Shown piece by piece: positions 51,466 through 61,168 of a stretch of 64,000 nucleotides of DNA. The DNA is from CATQGW01 sp965242565. GTDB taxonomy: Bacteria > Chloroflexota > Dehalococcoidia > Bin125. The position numbers and the translations under genes are program-made. The first letter of the stretch is position 1. Every line of letters begins with the position of its first letter. The stretch spans positions 1,922,001 through 1,986,000 of the forward strand of contig OZ251457.1 of the NCBI GenBank assembly GCA_965242565.1, in the 5' to 3' direction. The notes below the pieces were generated by a model. That model saw only the letters and a list, made by a program, of their open reading frames with translations, made no database searches and had not been told where the DNA came from.

Positions 51466-54400
51466 TTAACGAACCAGGAGCCCCCAACACCGGACAGTGC
51501 CGTCGTCGCGCAGCCCACAGGTGTGTCCGCCACCGGCGCTAACGGCGGCGAAGCGGTCGCTCGGCGCTTCCGTTTGGCCGGAGCCGTTCGTTCCCCAGCA
51601 CTCGACAGCACCGCTCTCGCGCAGCCCGCAGGTGTGCCCGCGACCGGCGCTAACGGCGGCGAAGCGGTCGCTCGGCGCATCCGTTTGGCCGGAGCCGTTC
51701 GTTCCCCAGCACTCGACAGCACCGTTCTCGCGCAGCCCGCAGGTGTGCCAGCCACCGGCGCTAACGGCGGTGAAGCGGCCGCTCGGCGCATCCGTTTGGC
51801 CGGAGCCGTTCGTTCCCCAGCACTCGATGGCACCGCTCTCGCGCAGTCCGCAGGTATGGAAGCTGCCGGCGCTGACGGCGGTGAAGCGGCCGCTCGGCGC
51901 GTCAGCCTGTCCTCTATCGCCGGAAGCATAGGGGAGCTCCTCGGCTCCCCAGCACTCGACGGTGCCATCATAGCGCAGTCCGCAGGTGTGCTGGTCGCCT
52001 GCGGTAACGTCTCTGAAGCGTCCGCTAGGTGCGTCTATTTGGCCGAACTCACCGTATCCCCAGCATTCAACAGTGCCAGTTTCGCGCAGTCCGCAGGCGT
52101 GGCTGACAAGCTCGCTTCCATGGTACGAGCCAGTAGAACCAGTGCTGACGGCTATGAACCGCCCGTCAGGACTGCCGTATTGGGTGTATCCCCAACATTC
52201 GACGGTACCATCGTCGCGCAGCCCGCAGGTGCTGGTTGAGCTGGCGCTAATCGCGGAGAAGCGACGATTTTTAGGTGTGGACTCTCCGTATTCGTTCCGT
52301 CCCCAGCATTCGACGGTGCCGTCGTCGCGCAGCCCGCAGGTGTGATGCGTACCGGCGCTGATGGCGGTAAACCGGCCACTAGGTGGGTCGGATGTGCCTC
52401 CCCAGCATTCGACAGTGCCGTTGTTGCGAAGCCCACAGGTGTGGGACCTACCAGCGCTGATGGCAGTAAACCGGCCGTTAGGTGAGTCGGATATGGTTCC
52501 CCAGCATTCGACAGTGCCGTCGTCGCGCAACCCACAAGTGTGAGAGCCACCCGTGCTGACGGCGGTGAATTGGCCACCGGGGTCATCGGACTGGCCTGCT
52601 CCGTTGCTCCCCCAACATTGAACGGTGCCATCATCGCGCAACCCACAGGTGTGGACGGAGGGGGTGTCGTCACTCCAAGTACCGGGCTGGCCCCAGCCGG
52701 CGCTAATCGCGGTAAATCGTCCTCTCGGCGCGTCGGACTGACCCAGATCGTTGTCTCCCCAGCATTCGACAGTGCCGTCGTCGCGCAGTCCGCAAGTGTG
52801 CCAGGCACCCGAGCTGATCGCGCTGAAGCGGCCGGCCGGAGCGTCGGCCCAGTCGCTGAAGTCACTTCCCCAGCATTCGACAGTACCGTCGTCGCGCAGT
52901 CCGCAAGTGTAGCCGCCGGCGCTGACGGCCTTAAAAGCACCAGGCTGCGGATGTCTCTGTCCAGAGCTGTTGTTTCCCCAACACTCGATTTCCCCGCTCA
53001 CGCGCAGCCCGCAGGTGTGCCCACTGCCAGCGCTGACGGCCTGGAACACATCTTCGCCGCCCGCCAATTCCACACGCAGCTCGAACTCTCCGGTTTGCCC
53101 TGCACCGCGATTCGCCACCTCGATCGTGTACAGGCCGGCCTCCATCTCCGCGCGAGCCCAGTCCGACGCCTCCGTGAAGACGCGCACCGGCTTCGCCGTG
53201 CGACTCGTCTCCCGCGAGACGTAGACCGCGGAGCTCTGCTCCGAATCCAGCCCAAGAGTGGCCTCCTGCGCCTCATCCAGCTCGAACCGGTAGTAGCGCG
53301 CATAACTCCCGTCGAGCCGCTGCGACTGGCAGGCATGATTCCAGCGCCCCTTCACCGTGCCCTCGGTGATATCCCCGCCCCAGCACACCGACGGCGGCAC
53401 GTCATATGCGACTGTGCCCAGACGCTCCTCGTCGTTGGCGATCAGCACCTTGAAGAACTCGACACCACGCTGCACTCCATTCACGAGCTTCTCGCCCACC
53501 TTGTAGGCCCCGTACACTTTGATCAGCGCAGCCTTCTTAATCGTGACGCCAGCGTGCTGAGCGGCAGCGATTATCAGGTCGACCAGCGCTTCGCCCATCT
53601 CCGGCGTCAGGAGCACACCCGCCACCGTCTTCAGCGCCGCCTCACGGTTGCCGTTGTCCCACTGGTTAAACGCTTGCACGAGGTCCTCGCTGCGCAGCAG
53701 TACTGATACCAGGTTGGTCAAGGCGGGTATCGGCACAGCGAAACCGATGACCTCTTCAACCATCTCCTTGATCGGTTGGTAGAACACTGTCATGCCCGCC
53801 GCGGTCCAGGTCATCTCGGCATTCAACCGAACGGCCCCATCGCGCGTCGGCCGCCAGCTGCCGACTGCTCCCGGCGCGAGCAGGGTGCCCTCGTGATCGC
53901 TCAGCCACTTGTAGAGATCGACCGAAGTAGCGTGCTCAGGGTTGCCCTCAATCGGCCGCACTTCAAACCAGATGTGGCGCGGATTGCGCGCCAACAGCAG
54001 CGGCCCGTCGTCCGTCCGTTGAGCGCACCCTTTCAGGTACACGCCGACGATCCGATCGATGAGACTGCCGCCGGAGGGGTTGCGAACGGTCACGGTATCG
54101 TCGGGCTTCTCGCAGATGATCTGGTCTTTCAGCCCCAACTGCTCCGCTCCCCAATCCACCGTCCAGGTGATCCCGTCCCAGATGCCCTCCCCAATCGTCG
54201 TCACGCCTTCGACTATGTATCCGCCGATGTCTTCGAGGCCCTGGGCGACATCGCCGATCACCGGAAGACCCTTGACCTTCTTCCAGAAGCTCAGCGAGTC
54301 GGTTTGGACGATGATCTGATCGCCCTCGACCGTGAACGGTTCGAGAATCCAGTGTTCGCCGTTGTAGTGCGCCAGGAACCAGGTTTCGTCTTCGTCGGCC

Positions 54401-55240
54401 GGCGACGGCAGCGACAACGTCACCGTCCCGGTCAGCTCACCCTCCACCTCGAAGTCCCACGCGCCCAACGTCTCGGTTCCCCCGGCGGGCAAGGGCGGCA
54501 ATTCTTCCTCGGAGACGACCCGAGCGGTGATCTTCGCGCCCACCGACGCCGCGCCGGGCGGCACCGTGATCGCCGCTCCATCTTCCGCTACCGCGGTACC
54601 GCCGCCCGCGCCCACCTCGCCCTCCGTCGGCTCTGGCCGCTCCGCCGGCACGGCGATCAGGCTGCTGCGCAGCCACTTGCTCGCGCTGTTGTCAATCAGC
54701 CGCCGTGTCAGAAAGCGATTCGTCGGAAAAACATCGTCGCCCCCGCTCTGCTCCCCGCGCACATCCTCGCCCCAGCCCGGCCGGAAACCGAAGCCAATCC
54801 GCGTCAGCCGCCCGTTGTCGTCCACTTCGGCGCGGGCGATGATCCGCCCGCGCACGCCGTCCTCTGACCCGTCGGCGTCGGGAATCAGGATCTCGCTGCT
54901 GCGCAGCCAGCGCCCGGCGCTGCTCTCGATCAGCCGCTGCGTCAGGAAGCGGTTCGTCGGGAAGAGGTCGTCCGGCCCGTCGCCGCCTCCGCGCACATCC
55001 TCGCCCCAGGCCGGCCGAAAGCCGAACTCCACCCGCGTCAGCCGGCCGTCGTCGTCCACCCACGGGGCCACTACGATCCGACCGTCGACGCTACTCACAC
55101 TGTCATCCTGCGCATTCGCAGGCTGTGCCAAAACAAGCGCGGCGACGGCTGCGACAAGCGCCGCCAGCCCTATCAGCAGCGCCTTAGTGAGGGTTTTTAC
55201 CCCCCCCCCCCCCGAGATCCATGCAAACGTGCAGACGCAT
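51466..55240 (-). CDS. secreted RCC1-repeat protein, start out of frame across a G14 tract
   Basis: This exported protein has about 1257 residues if the run of 14 G (55213-55200) is read as 13. ATG 55240 (AGAGGGG eight bases upstream) reads MRLHVCMDL, then the G tract. With 13 G the frame enters a signal peptide (TLTKALLIGLAALVAAVAAL, end AQPANAQ); with 14 G it stops 10 codons on. No other start fits. Order: two copies of the unnamed 50-residue domain (DLFPTNRFLTQRLIESS, SAGRWLRSSE), an adhesin-like domain, a middle region homologous to the gene at 23134, a beta domain, 14 RCC1-like repeats with CGLRDDGTVECWG. It is a candidate phase-variable surface protein. Confidence 0.8.
55200..55213 (-). 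promoter_or_regulatory. 14-base homopolymer G tract in the start region
   Basis: There are 14 consecutive C on the + strand (G on the coding strand), located nine bases after the second ATG (55222) and before the signal peptide. Its length decides the frame: 14 is out of frame, 13 or 16 in frame. Such runs mutate by slipped-strand mispairing and are hallmarks of contingency loci. It is also a spot where base calls can be wrong. Confidence 0.7.
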
Positions 55241-55289
55241 GAGCTGTTTCCCCTCTTGTCCGACCTCCGCGATCCGGCGCACGGGCAGC

Positions 55290-55319
55290 AGACTACGGGC
55301 ATGCGAACTGTTCGGTCAA
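55290..55319 (-). promoter_or_regulatory. promoter of the second RCC1-repeat gene
   Basis: On the minus strand TTGACC (55319-55314), an 18-base spacer and TAGTCT (55295-55290). The start of transcription would be near 55283, giving a leader of about 43 bases before ATG 55240, with AGAGGGG as the Shine-Dalgarno. Confidence 0.55.
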
Positions 55320-55414
55320 ACGAATGAGGGGACTTGGGCTGACGCGTCGCCAGTCCGCCGCTCAGAGGGAGGCGCGTACCCTGCCCCCAACCCTCGATCA
55401 GAAGGAGCACCCCA

Positions 55415-55906
55415 ATGACCCAGCGCGAACCCGCCAACATGCCTCCCGAAGCCCCCGCCCTCGACACCGAACCCATCCCCCCGCCCGACGACGCCCGCTT
55501 CGTCGTCAAGGCCGTCGCCGACATCCCCGAGACCGTCGGGCGCAACATCCACGCACGACGCATGTTCACCGCCGCCGAGGGGCGCTTCGAGAGCTCGCTC
55601 TCCTTCGTCCTCTTCAACCGCCTGCCCGTCGGCGAGACCAACGTCCGCCACATCCACGAGGACGTCGAGAAGGTCTACTACTTCCTGCGCGGCAACGCGG
55701 AGATCGACTGCGGCCCCTGGCGCGCCGCCGCCGCCGCCGGCGACTTCCTCTTCTTCCCCGCCGACATCGCCCACCAGATCCGCAGCCTCGGCCCCGACGA
55801 CCTCGAATTCATCGTCTGCGCCGCCTCCACCGTCGGCGAGGCGCGCGGAATGTCCGACGGCGGCCTGCTCGACCAGCCGGCCGGCGACGGCGAGGACGCC
55901 TCATGA
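55415..55906 (+). CDS. cupin-domain protein
   Basis: This is a small single cupin of 163 residues. Cupin motif 1 is ETNVRHIHEDVEKVYYFLRG (His-x-His plus Glu ligands); motif 2 is AGDFLFFPADIAHQIRSLG (GDxxxxPxxxxH). The protein may bind a metal and act as an isomerase, dioxygenase or sensor; I cannot say which. The start has AGAAGGAGC ahead and the stop overlaps the next gene as ATGA, so it is coupled with a malate/lactate-type dehydrogenase. That pairing suggests sugar-acid or keto-acid catabolism, which is inference. TACCCT at 55377-55382 may be its -10 box. Confidence 0.9.
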   Translation: MTQREPANMPPEAPALDTEPIPPPDDARFVVKAVADIPETVGRNIHARRMFTAAEGRFESSLSFVLFNRLPVGETNVRHIHEDVEKVYYFLRGNAEIDCGPWRAAAAAGDFLFFPADIAHQIRSLGPDDLEFIVCAASTVGEARGMSDGGLLDQPAGDGEDAS

Positions 55907-56955
55907 CCGACATCGACGCCACCGAAATCCTCCCCCTCGAGCCGCTCCGCGACTTCGGCGAGGCCGTCTATCAGGCCTGCGGCGTGCCGCCCGCCGACGC
56001 CGCGCTGACCGTCGAAATCCAGCTCACCGCCGACCTGCGCGGCGTCGACACCCACGGCTTCCAGCGCCTGCCCTGGTACGCCGGACACCTGCGCGAGGGC
56101 CGCTACAACCCCACGCCCAGCCTGGCCGCAATCCGCGAGACGCCCGTCTCGCTGCTGGTCGACGGCGACGGCGGCATCGGTCAGCTGGCCGTCGCCCGCA
56201 CCATGCAGCGCACCATCGCAAAGGCGCGCGAAACCGGCCTCGCGCTGGGCGCGCTGCGCAACTCCAACGACTGGGGCATGGGCGCTTACTACCCGATGCT
56301 GGCCGCCGCCGAAGGCTTCGTCTCCTTCTGCACCACCACCTCCGTGCCCACCCTCGCCCCGTTCGGCGCGCGCACCCGCATGACCGGCAACAACCCCATG
56401 GCCTTCGCCGCCCCGCGCACCTCCGGCCCGCCGATGGTGCTCGACATGGCGCTCACCCCCGTTGCGCTCGGCAAAGTGATGCGCGCCCGTGCCGAGGGCC
56501 GCGAGATTCCTGAAGAGTGGAGCTTCCTCGATCTGGAGGGCCAGCCCACCACCGATCCGCAAACCGCGCTCGGCGGCATCATCCCCGCGCTCGGCGCGGT
56601 CAGCGCTTACAAGGGCAGCGGCCTCAGCCTCTTCATGAACCTGCTCGCCGGCGCGCTGCCCGGCAGCGCCCACTCCGCCGCCGTCGAAATCGGAAAGCGC
56701 GGACAGTTCCTGCTGGTCGTCTCCCCCGACCTCTTCGGCGAGGCCGCCGAGTTCGAGGCCGCCGTCGACGAAATCTGGCGCCAGGTCAAATCCGCCGACC
56801 CGCTGCCCGGCGTCCAGGAGGTGCTCGCCCCCGGCGAGCAAGAGCAGCGCACCCACGACGAACGCAGCGCCGCCGGCCAAATCGCCTACCCCGCCTCCAC
56901 CGTCCGCGACCTCCGCGACCTCTCCGCCGACCTGGGCATCCCCCTCGATGCGTAA
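55903..56955 (+). CDS. malate/lactate (Ldh family) dehydrogenase
   Basis: This is a 350-residue NAD(P)-dependent oxidoreductase of the type 2 malate/L-sulfolactate dehydrogenase family (PF02615), unrelated to Rossmann MDH. Landmarks: LTADLRGVDTHGFQRLPWYA, LRNSNDWGMGAYYPMLAA, TGNNPMAFAAPR and SAYKGSGLSLFMNLLAG. The catalytic His is in DTHGF. The usual reaction is reduction of a 2-keto acid. The cupin gene overlaps its start by four bases and its 3' end overlaps the next gene by eight. ATG 55903 is chosen by coupling; a longer upstream frame is a shadow. Confidence 0.93.
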   Translation: MTDIDATEILPLEPLRDFGEAVYQACGVPPADAALTVEIQLTADLRGVDTHGFQRLPWYAGHLREGRYNPTPSLAAIRETPVSLLVDGDGGIGQLAVARTMQRTIAKARETGLALGALRNSNDWGMGAYYPMLAAAEGFVSFCTTTSVPTLAPFGARTRMTGNNPMAFAAPRTSGPPMVLDMALTPVALGKVMRARAEGREIPEEWSFLDLEGQPTTDPQTALGGIIPALGAVSAYKGSGLSLFMNLLAGALPGSAHSAAVEIGKRGQFLLVVSPDLFGEAAEFEAAVDEIWRQVKSADPLPGVQEVLAPGEQEQRTHDERSAAGQIAYPASTVRDLRDLSADLGIPLDA

Positions 56956-57994
56956 GCGCGCCGCGCTCGCCGTCGTCGTCGCGCTGCTGATCGGCGCATT
57001 CGCCGCGCTCGTCGGCTGCGCTGAAGACGATCCGCCGCCGCCCGCGCTGCAACAGGTCGAGCAGGAAGATCCGCAGCCGGCCAAGCAGGACGACGGCCCG
57101 CCGCAGGCCGCGCAAGCGCCGCCGCAAGAGCAGCAGGCGGAGCCGCAATCCGAACGACCTCAGCCTGAGCCGTCATCGAGCGATGGCCTGCCCTTCGCCG
57201 AGGACGCCGCGCTGCTCGCTCGCTTGCAGGTCGCGGACGAGTGGGACGGCGACGTCGACTACGACCGCGATACTTACCTACCCGGCGGCTGGGGCGACGC
57301 CGACGGCGACGGCTGCAACACCCGCGAGGAGGTGCTGATCGCCGAAGCGCGCGCGATCACCAGCGTCAACCAGTGGTGCCGTCCCATCGACGGCATCTGG
57401 TGGTCCTGGTACGACGAAATCGAGTTCGACGATCCGGGCGAGATCGACATCGACCACATGGTGCCGCTTTTCGAGGCGCACCACTCCGGCGGCTGGCAGT
57501 GGTCCGGGCCTCGGCGCATCGCCTTCGCCAATGACCTGGACGAGCCGGCCGCGCTGACTGCCGTCTCATCTCGCAGCAACCGCGAAAAGAGCGCCGATGA
57601 TCCCGCAGAGTGGCGTCCACCCGCGCGTTCGGCGTGGTGCCAATACGCGCGCGACTGGATCACCGTCAAAGCGCGCTGGTACCTCACAGCCGACCAGGCC
57701 GAGGTCTCGGCGCTGCGAACAATGCTCGAAACCTGCGAAGCGCCGCCCGAATCTCGCCCGGCGGAACAGCTCGATCGCCCTGTCCGCCGCGTCGAAGTGG
57801 GCGAGCGGGAGAACGACCGACCAGCACCTCAGCCGACAGGCGAGCGAAAGGCTGTCTACGACTCCTGCGACGAAGCCGAAGCCGCCGGCGAGCCGCGCAT
57901 CCAGGGCGAGCGCGGTACAGGCCAAGGCTTCCCCGCCGCAAAAGTCCCCGCCGCCCGCGACGGCGACGAAGACGGCGTCGTTTGCGAGCGATAG
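56948..57994 (+). CDS. HNH nuclease lipoprotein with excalibur domain
   Basis: This is a 348-residue envelope protein. The lipobox (AALVGCAEDD, Cys about 24) gives an anchor, followed by a Gln/Pro-rich linker. The HNH part is like actinobacterial secreted nucleases of PF07510: YDRDTYLPGGWGDADGDGCN, NTREEVLIAEA, IDIDHMVPLFEAHHSGGW (DH...P motif), FANDL and NREKSADDPAEWRPP. The tail is an excalibur calcium-binding domain (DSCDEAEAAG to ARDGDEDGVVCER, with DxDxDGxxCE). Extracellular DNA degradation is the likely role. The ATG overlaps the upstream dehydrogenase by eight bases. Confidence 0.88.
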   Translation: MRKRAALAVVVALLIGAFAALVGCAEDDPPPPALQQVEQEDPQPAKQDDGPPQAAQAPPQEQQAEPQSERPQPEPSSSDGLPFAEDAALLARLQVADEWDGDVDYDRDTYLPGGWGDADGDGCNTREEVLIAEARAITSVNQWCRPIDGIWWSWYDEIEFDDPGEIDIDHMVPLFEAHHSGGWQWSGPRRIAFANDLDEPAALTAVSSRSNREKSADDPAEWRPPARSAWCQYARDWITVKARWYLTADQAEVSALRTMLETCEAPPESRPAEQLDRPVRRVEVGERENDRPAPQPTGERKAVYDSCDEAEAAGEPRIQGERGTGQGFPAAKVPAARDGDEDGVVCER

Positions 57995-58447
57995 TCGCGC
58001 CCCTCGCCCCTCGCCCCTCGCCCCTCGCTCGATCTACCCATCGCCTCAGTCATGCCCACGTTTGCGTCTCCGCCGTACCTGTGCCTGCGCTCCTGCGGTA
58101 CCCGCACTTGCATCCCCGTCATACCCGCGCTTGCACTTCCGTCATACCCGCGCTTGCCGCGGGTATCTCGCCGTGAGTAGCGCCGATTTCCGTAGCGTCC
58201 CCTTATCCCGTCCGGCCCCGCACACACGCACCCACTCGTCGCGCCCGACTTGATCGGGCGCCCAAACCCGCCCCCGTCCGCAGCACAAGGGATCCGAACC
58301 ATCCCCGACGTCTGTGCGAGGGCATCTCGGTACGCCGCCCCGCCAGCCGTCGTCGTATGGATTCCCGCTCAAGGTGGGAATGACGGAGTGGGGAGGCATG
58401 ACGGAATAACCATCTCCGCCGGCAACTGGAGTTTCGCTCTAGAACCC
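57995..58447. repeat. convergent gap with family A and C hairpins
   Basis: This stretch of 453 bases has no gene. A tandem CCCTCGCCCCTCGCCC run is at 58005-58030. Degenerate and full family A copies are at about 58117 and 58140-58170. A family C variant (GCGCCCGA/TCGGGCGC, loop CTTGA) is at 58241-58261, followed by CCAAACCCGCCC. GATTCCCGCTCAAGG TGGGAAT-like B decay is near 58362-58383. Confidence 0.65.
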
Positions 58448-58804
58448 CTATGCAGGGGGACTGCCGCTTCCAGCGGTTGGGCGGTCGGCCGCCCCACCAG
58501 CAAGCGTCCTCTCGTGGCGCACCAGCGCCGCTGCCGCAACCGCGCCCGACAACCACGACGCCCCGATCAGCGCCCACAGACCCGCCTCCAACCCAACCAA
58601 CCCCCAGACCGCCGCGAAGACCGCCACCGCTCCCTGCACCGCCAGCGCCTCCGCCCGACGCTCCACCAGCGACGCCGCCAGACAGACCGACAGCGCCAGC
58701 CCCGCCGCCGCCGACGCCCACCAGGCGCTCTCCAGCCACGCGACCGCCGCAACGATCGCAACCACGGCGGACAGCGCCGCCCACGGACCGATTTGTTTCC
58801 ACAT
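58448..58804 (-). CDS. small integral membrane protein (118 aa)
   Basis: This is a hydrophobic protein with about four membrane helices: PWAALSAVVAIVAAVAWLES, ASAAAGLALSVCLAASLV, GAVAVFAAVWGLVGLEAGLW and ASWLSGAVAAAALVRHE. The tail after residue 100 is polar (GSGSPPA). The ATG 58804 has only a weak GGGGCGG upstream. I do not recognise the family. The clean helix pattern and convergent position next to repeats support a gene; no partner is obvious. Confidence 0.55.
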   Translation of the reverse strand: MWKQIGPWAALSAVVAIVAAVAWLESAWWASAAAGLALSVCLAASLVERRAEALAVQGAVAVFAAVWGLVGLEAGLWALIGASWLSGAVAAAALVRHERTLAGGAADRPTAGSGSPPA

Positions 58805-58915
58805 GTCGCCGCCCCAATCGCCCGCAGACTACTCCCCCGCGTGCGCCGTCAAACCCTGCCGCGCGACAGAACACAGTTACGCGGCGGCTATCGTGCGCAG
58901 CGAAGGGGGACGCCG

Positions 58916-59851
58916 GTGGACGAACGCGAACAACGCATGCGCCTCGCCGCATTCGCCCATGCCGAGCGGCTCAGCCGCGCCAACGGCGGACTGACCGGCG
59001 ACCAGCTCAACGCCGGCTTCCCCTTTGAGGGCGAATACATCCCGCTCGTCCGCCGCCAACAGGGCATCGGCAAGGTCGCCGCCATGCCCCATCTGCTCTC
59101 GCTGCGCACCGCTTGGTTGAAGAGCAACTCGATCTACGACGACCAGGCTTTCGCGCACGATCAGATTGTCTCGAACGACGGAGAAATCACCTACGAATTC
59201 ATGAAGGGCGGCCCCGACCACCCGCTGAACCAGCACCTCCTCGCCGCGTGCGATCTGGAAATCCCCGTGATCTACTTCCTCGCCGTCGCCCAGGGCTTCT
59301 ATCACGCCTTCATGCCCGTTTGGATCGTCGATTGGTTGCCCCACGCCGGCGAATACGGCCAAGTCCGTCTCGCTTTCGGGCTGCCCGGCGGCGATCGCCC
59401 CGTGCTCGCCGCCGAGCGCCGCGCCGGGCTGGTCGCCGCCCAACGCGGCCTGCGCGGCGCCCGTTTCCGCGAGCAGGTCGTCCACGCCTACCGCCAGCGC
59501 TGCGCCATCTCCGGCGAAGGCGGCGACAGAACCGCCGCCGATCGGCGGCGCGCCCGCCGCCTGCTCGGCGTCCTCGACCTCAACGGCGAGCGCGCCGAAT
59601 CCCGCTCGCCCGCCCACGGCCTGCTGCTCGGCAAACTCCACCGCGCCGCCTTCGAGTCCAATCTGATCGGCATCGACCCCGACTACCGCGTGCGCGCCTC
59701 CCAACGCCTGCTCGCAGAGACCGACGATCCCCTGACGGCCGCCCTGCGCGAGCTCGACGGCGCCCCGCTACGGCTGCCCAACTACCCTGAGCACCGCCCC
59801 GACCGCGACCTGCTCGCCGCCCACTACCACGACTTCCTCCACGCCGATTAG
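58916..59851 (+). CDS. HNH-type protein with degraded active site
   Basis: This is a 311-residue protein starting at GTG 58916 (AAGGGGG upstream). The N-terminal 200 residues resemble the PUA-like front of restriction HNH proteins (FPFEGEYIPLVRRQQGIG, LAVAQGFYHAFMPVWIVDW). The tail has the HNH scaffold FREQVVHAYRQRCAISGEG, then the AHI position reads GVLD and the HH of KLHHAAFD reads KLHRAAFE (LLLGKLHRAAFESNLIG). The catalytic His residues therefore seem lost. A binding or regulatory role, or an altered nuclease, is possible. It is divergent from a small membrane gene. TATCGT at 58889 may be its -10 box. Confidence 0.72.
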   Translation: MDEREQRMRLAAFAHAERLSRANGGLTGDQLNAGFPFEGEYIPLVRRQQGIGKVAAMPHLLSLRTAWLKSNSIYDDQAFAHDQIVSNDGEITYEFMKGGPDHPLNQHLLAACDLEIPVIYFLAVAQGFYHAFMPVWIVDWLPHAGEYGQVRLAFGLPGGDRPVLAAERRAGLVAAQRGLRGARFREQVVHAYRQRCAISGEGGDRTAADRRRARRLLGVLDLNGERAESRSPAHGLLLGKLHRAAFESNLIGIDPDYRVRASQRLLAETDDPLTAALRELDGAPLRLPNYPEHRPDRDLLAAHYHDFLHAD

Positions 59852-59949
59852 CACGCCGATCAGCGCGCCGACTGACCCCGCGCGCCGACGCGCCCAGCGC
59901 TCTATCCTGTGCGCAACGCCCTGCGCAGGCGACGCGGAAGGATGAACCA

Positions 59950-61086
59950 ATGGCCAGCAGCATCTACTACTCGTGCGACTCCCACGTGGTCGAAGCCCCC
60001 GAAGTCTTCGACGGACTCGTCGACCGCTTCGGCGACCGCGCCCCCCGCGTGGTCGACAAGTGGAAGGACCGCGAAGCCGTCTTCGTCGCCTGGCCCAGCA
60101 TCGACTTCGCCATGTCCGTCGGACGCCTCGGCATCGCCGGCGCCAACCTCAACCTGCCCGAAACCAAGGAGAAGATCGCCCGCGGCTGGGACCTGATCAA
60201 CCCTGGCGTCAAAGACCCCGTCGCGCGCCTCTCCGAGCAGGAGCAGGACGGCATCGTCGGCGAGGTCATGTACCCCTCGATCAACATGCTCACCTACATG
60301 GTCGACGACGTCGAAGTCGTCAACGCCGTCTTCCAGCGCCACAACGACTGGATCCGCGACTACTGCTCGCACGCCCCCGAACGGCTGATCGGCGTCGGCT
60401 GCGTCACCCTGCGCGACGTCGACCTCGCCATCGCCGAGCTCAAGCGCTGCGCCGACATGGGCATCAAGGGCGTCGCCATCCCCTGCACCGCGCCCGCCGA
60501 CAAGCCCTACTCCGCCCCCGACTACGAGCCCTTCTGGGAGGCCGCCGAAGACATCGGCCTGCCGCTCACCATGCATATCTTCTGCGGCTCCGAGCCCGGC
60601 ATGAGCCTGCCCAAGGAGTGGGACCAGGTCGTCTCCTACACCCTCGCCCACGCCGCCGCCTGGAACACCGTCTCCAACCTCGTCACCTCCGGCGTCTGCG
60701 AGCGCCACCCCAACCTCCGCTTCGTCATGGCCGAGTGGGAAACCGGCTGGATCGCCCATGTCCTCCAGCGCTGGGACCACGCCTACTACCGCGCCCGCGC
60801 CGTCGACCAGACGCCCGAACTGCCGATGCTGCCCACCGAATACTTCCGCCGCAACTTCATGGTCACCTTCGAGGACGACGACATCGGCGTCCAAACCCGC
60901 GAGCAGATCGGCGTCGAAAACCTGCTCTGGGGCAACGACTACCCCCACCACGACGCGATCTGGCCCAACAGCCGCAAGATCCTCGACGAGATCATGGCCG
61001 GCGTCCCCGCCGAAGAGGAAGAGGCGATGGTCTGGGGCAACGTCCAAAAGCTCTACAACATCAACCGCGCCGCCCTCCCGGCCTGA
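59950..61086 (+). CDS. amidohydrolase-2 family protein
   Basis: This amidohydrolase-related (PF04909) enzyme of 378 residues is probably a decarboxylase or hydrolase of aromatic or other carboxylic acids. Features: YYSCDSHVVEAP (DxH near the start, metal ligands), LTMHIFCGSEPG (His), FVMAEWETGWIAHVLQRWD and LLWGNDYPHHDAIWP (the typical GxDxPH with Asp). These occur in large numbers in SAR202-type genomes. ATG 59950 has CGGAAGG upstream; TATCCT at 59903-59908 may be its -10 box. A 32-base perfect palindrome follows 11 bases after the stop. Confidence 0.92.
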   Translation: MASSIYYSCDSHVVEAPEVFDGLVDRFGDRAPRVVDKWKDREAVFVAWPSIDFAMSVGRLGIAGANLNLPETKEKIARGWDLINPGVKDPVARLSEQEQDGIVGEVMYPSINMLTYMVDDVEVVNAVFQRHNDWIRDYCSHAPERLIGVGCVTLRDVDLAIAELKRCADMGIKGVAIPCTAPADKPYSAPDYEPFWEAAEDIGLPLTMHIFCGSEPGMSLPKEWDQVVSYTLAHAAAWNTVSNLVTSGVCERHPNLRFVMAEWETGWIAHVLQRWDHAYYRARAVDQTPELPMLPTEYFRRNFMVTFEDDDIGVQTREQIGVENLLWGNDYPHHDAIWPNSRKILDEIMAGVPAEEEEAMVWGNVQKLYNINRAALPA

Positions 61087-61097
61087 GGCCGGCCGCC

Positions 61098-61129
61098 ATC
61101 GCTTTGAGATCACGTGATCTCAAAGCGAT
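61098..61129. terminator. 32-base perfect palindrome after the amidohydrolase gene
   Basis: ATCGCTTTGAGATCAC is followed directly by its exact reverse complement, GTGATCTCAAAGCGAT. As RNA it would give a 14-bp stem with a four-base loop. There is no U run, so it could be a rho-independent-like stabiliser, a bidirectional terminator or a dyad protein site ahead of the Fic gene. Confidence 0.55.
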
Positions 61130-61168
61130 TGTTGGGCCGGTGAAAAGGCTCATCGGATCGCTAAGAAC

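Noticed and set aside
55200..55213. The G tract as pure sequencing error
   Set aside because: It cannot be excluded. Even if miscounted, a run of 13-14 G in the start region of a secreted repeat protein is a contingency-locus feature, so the finding stands with a test.
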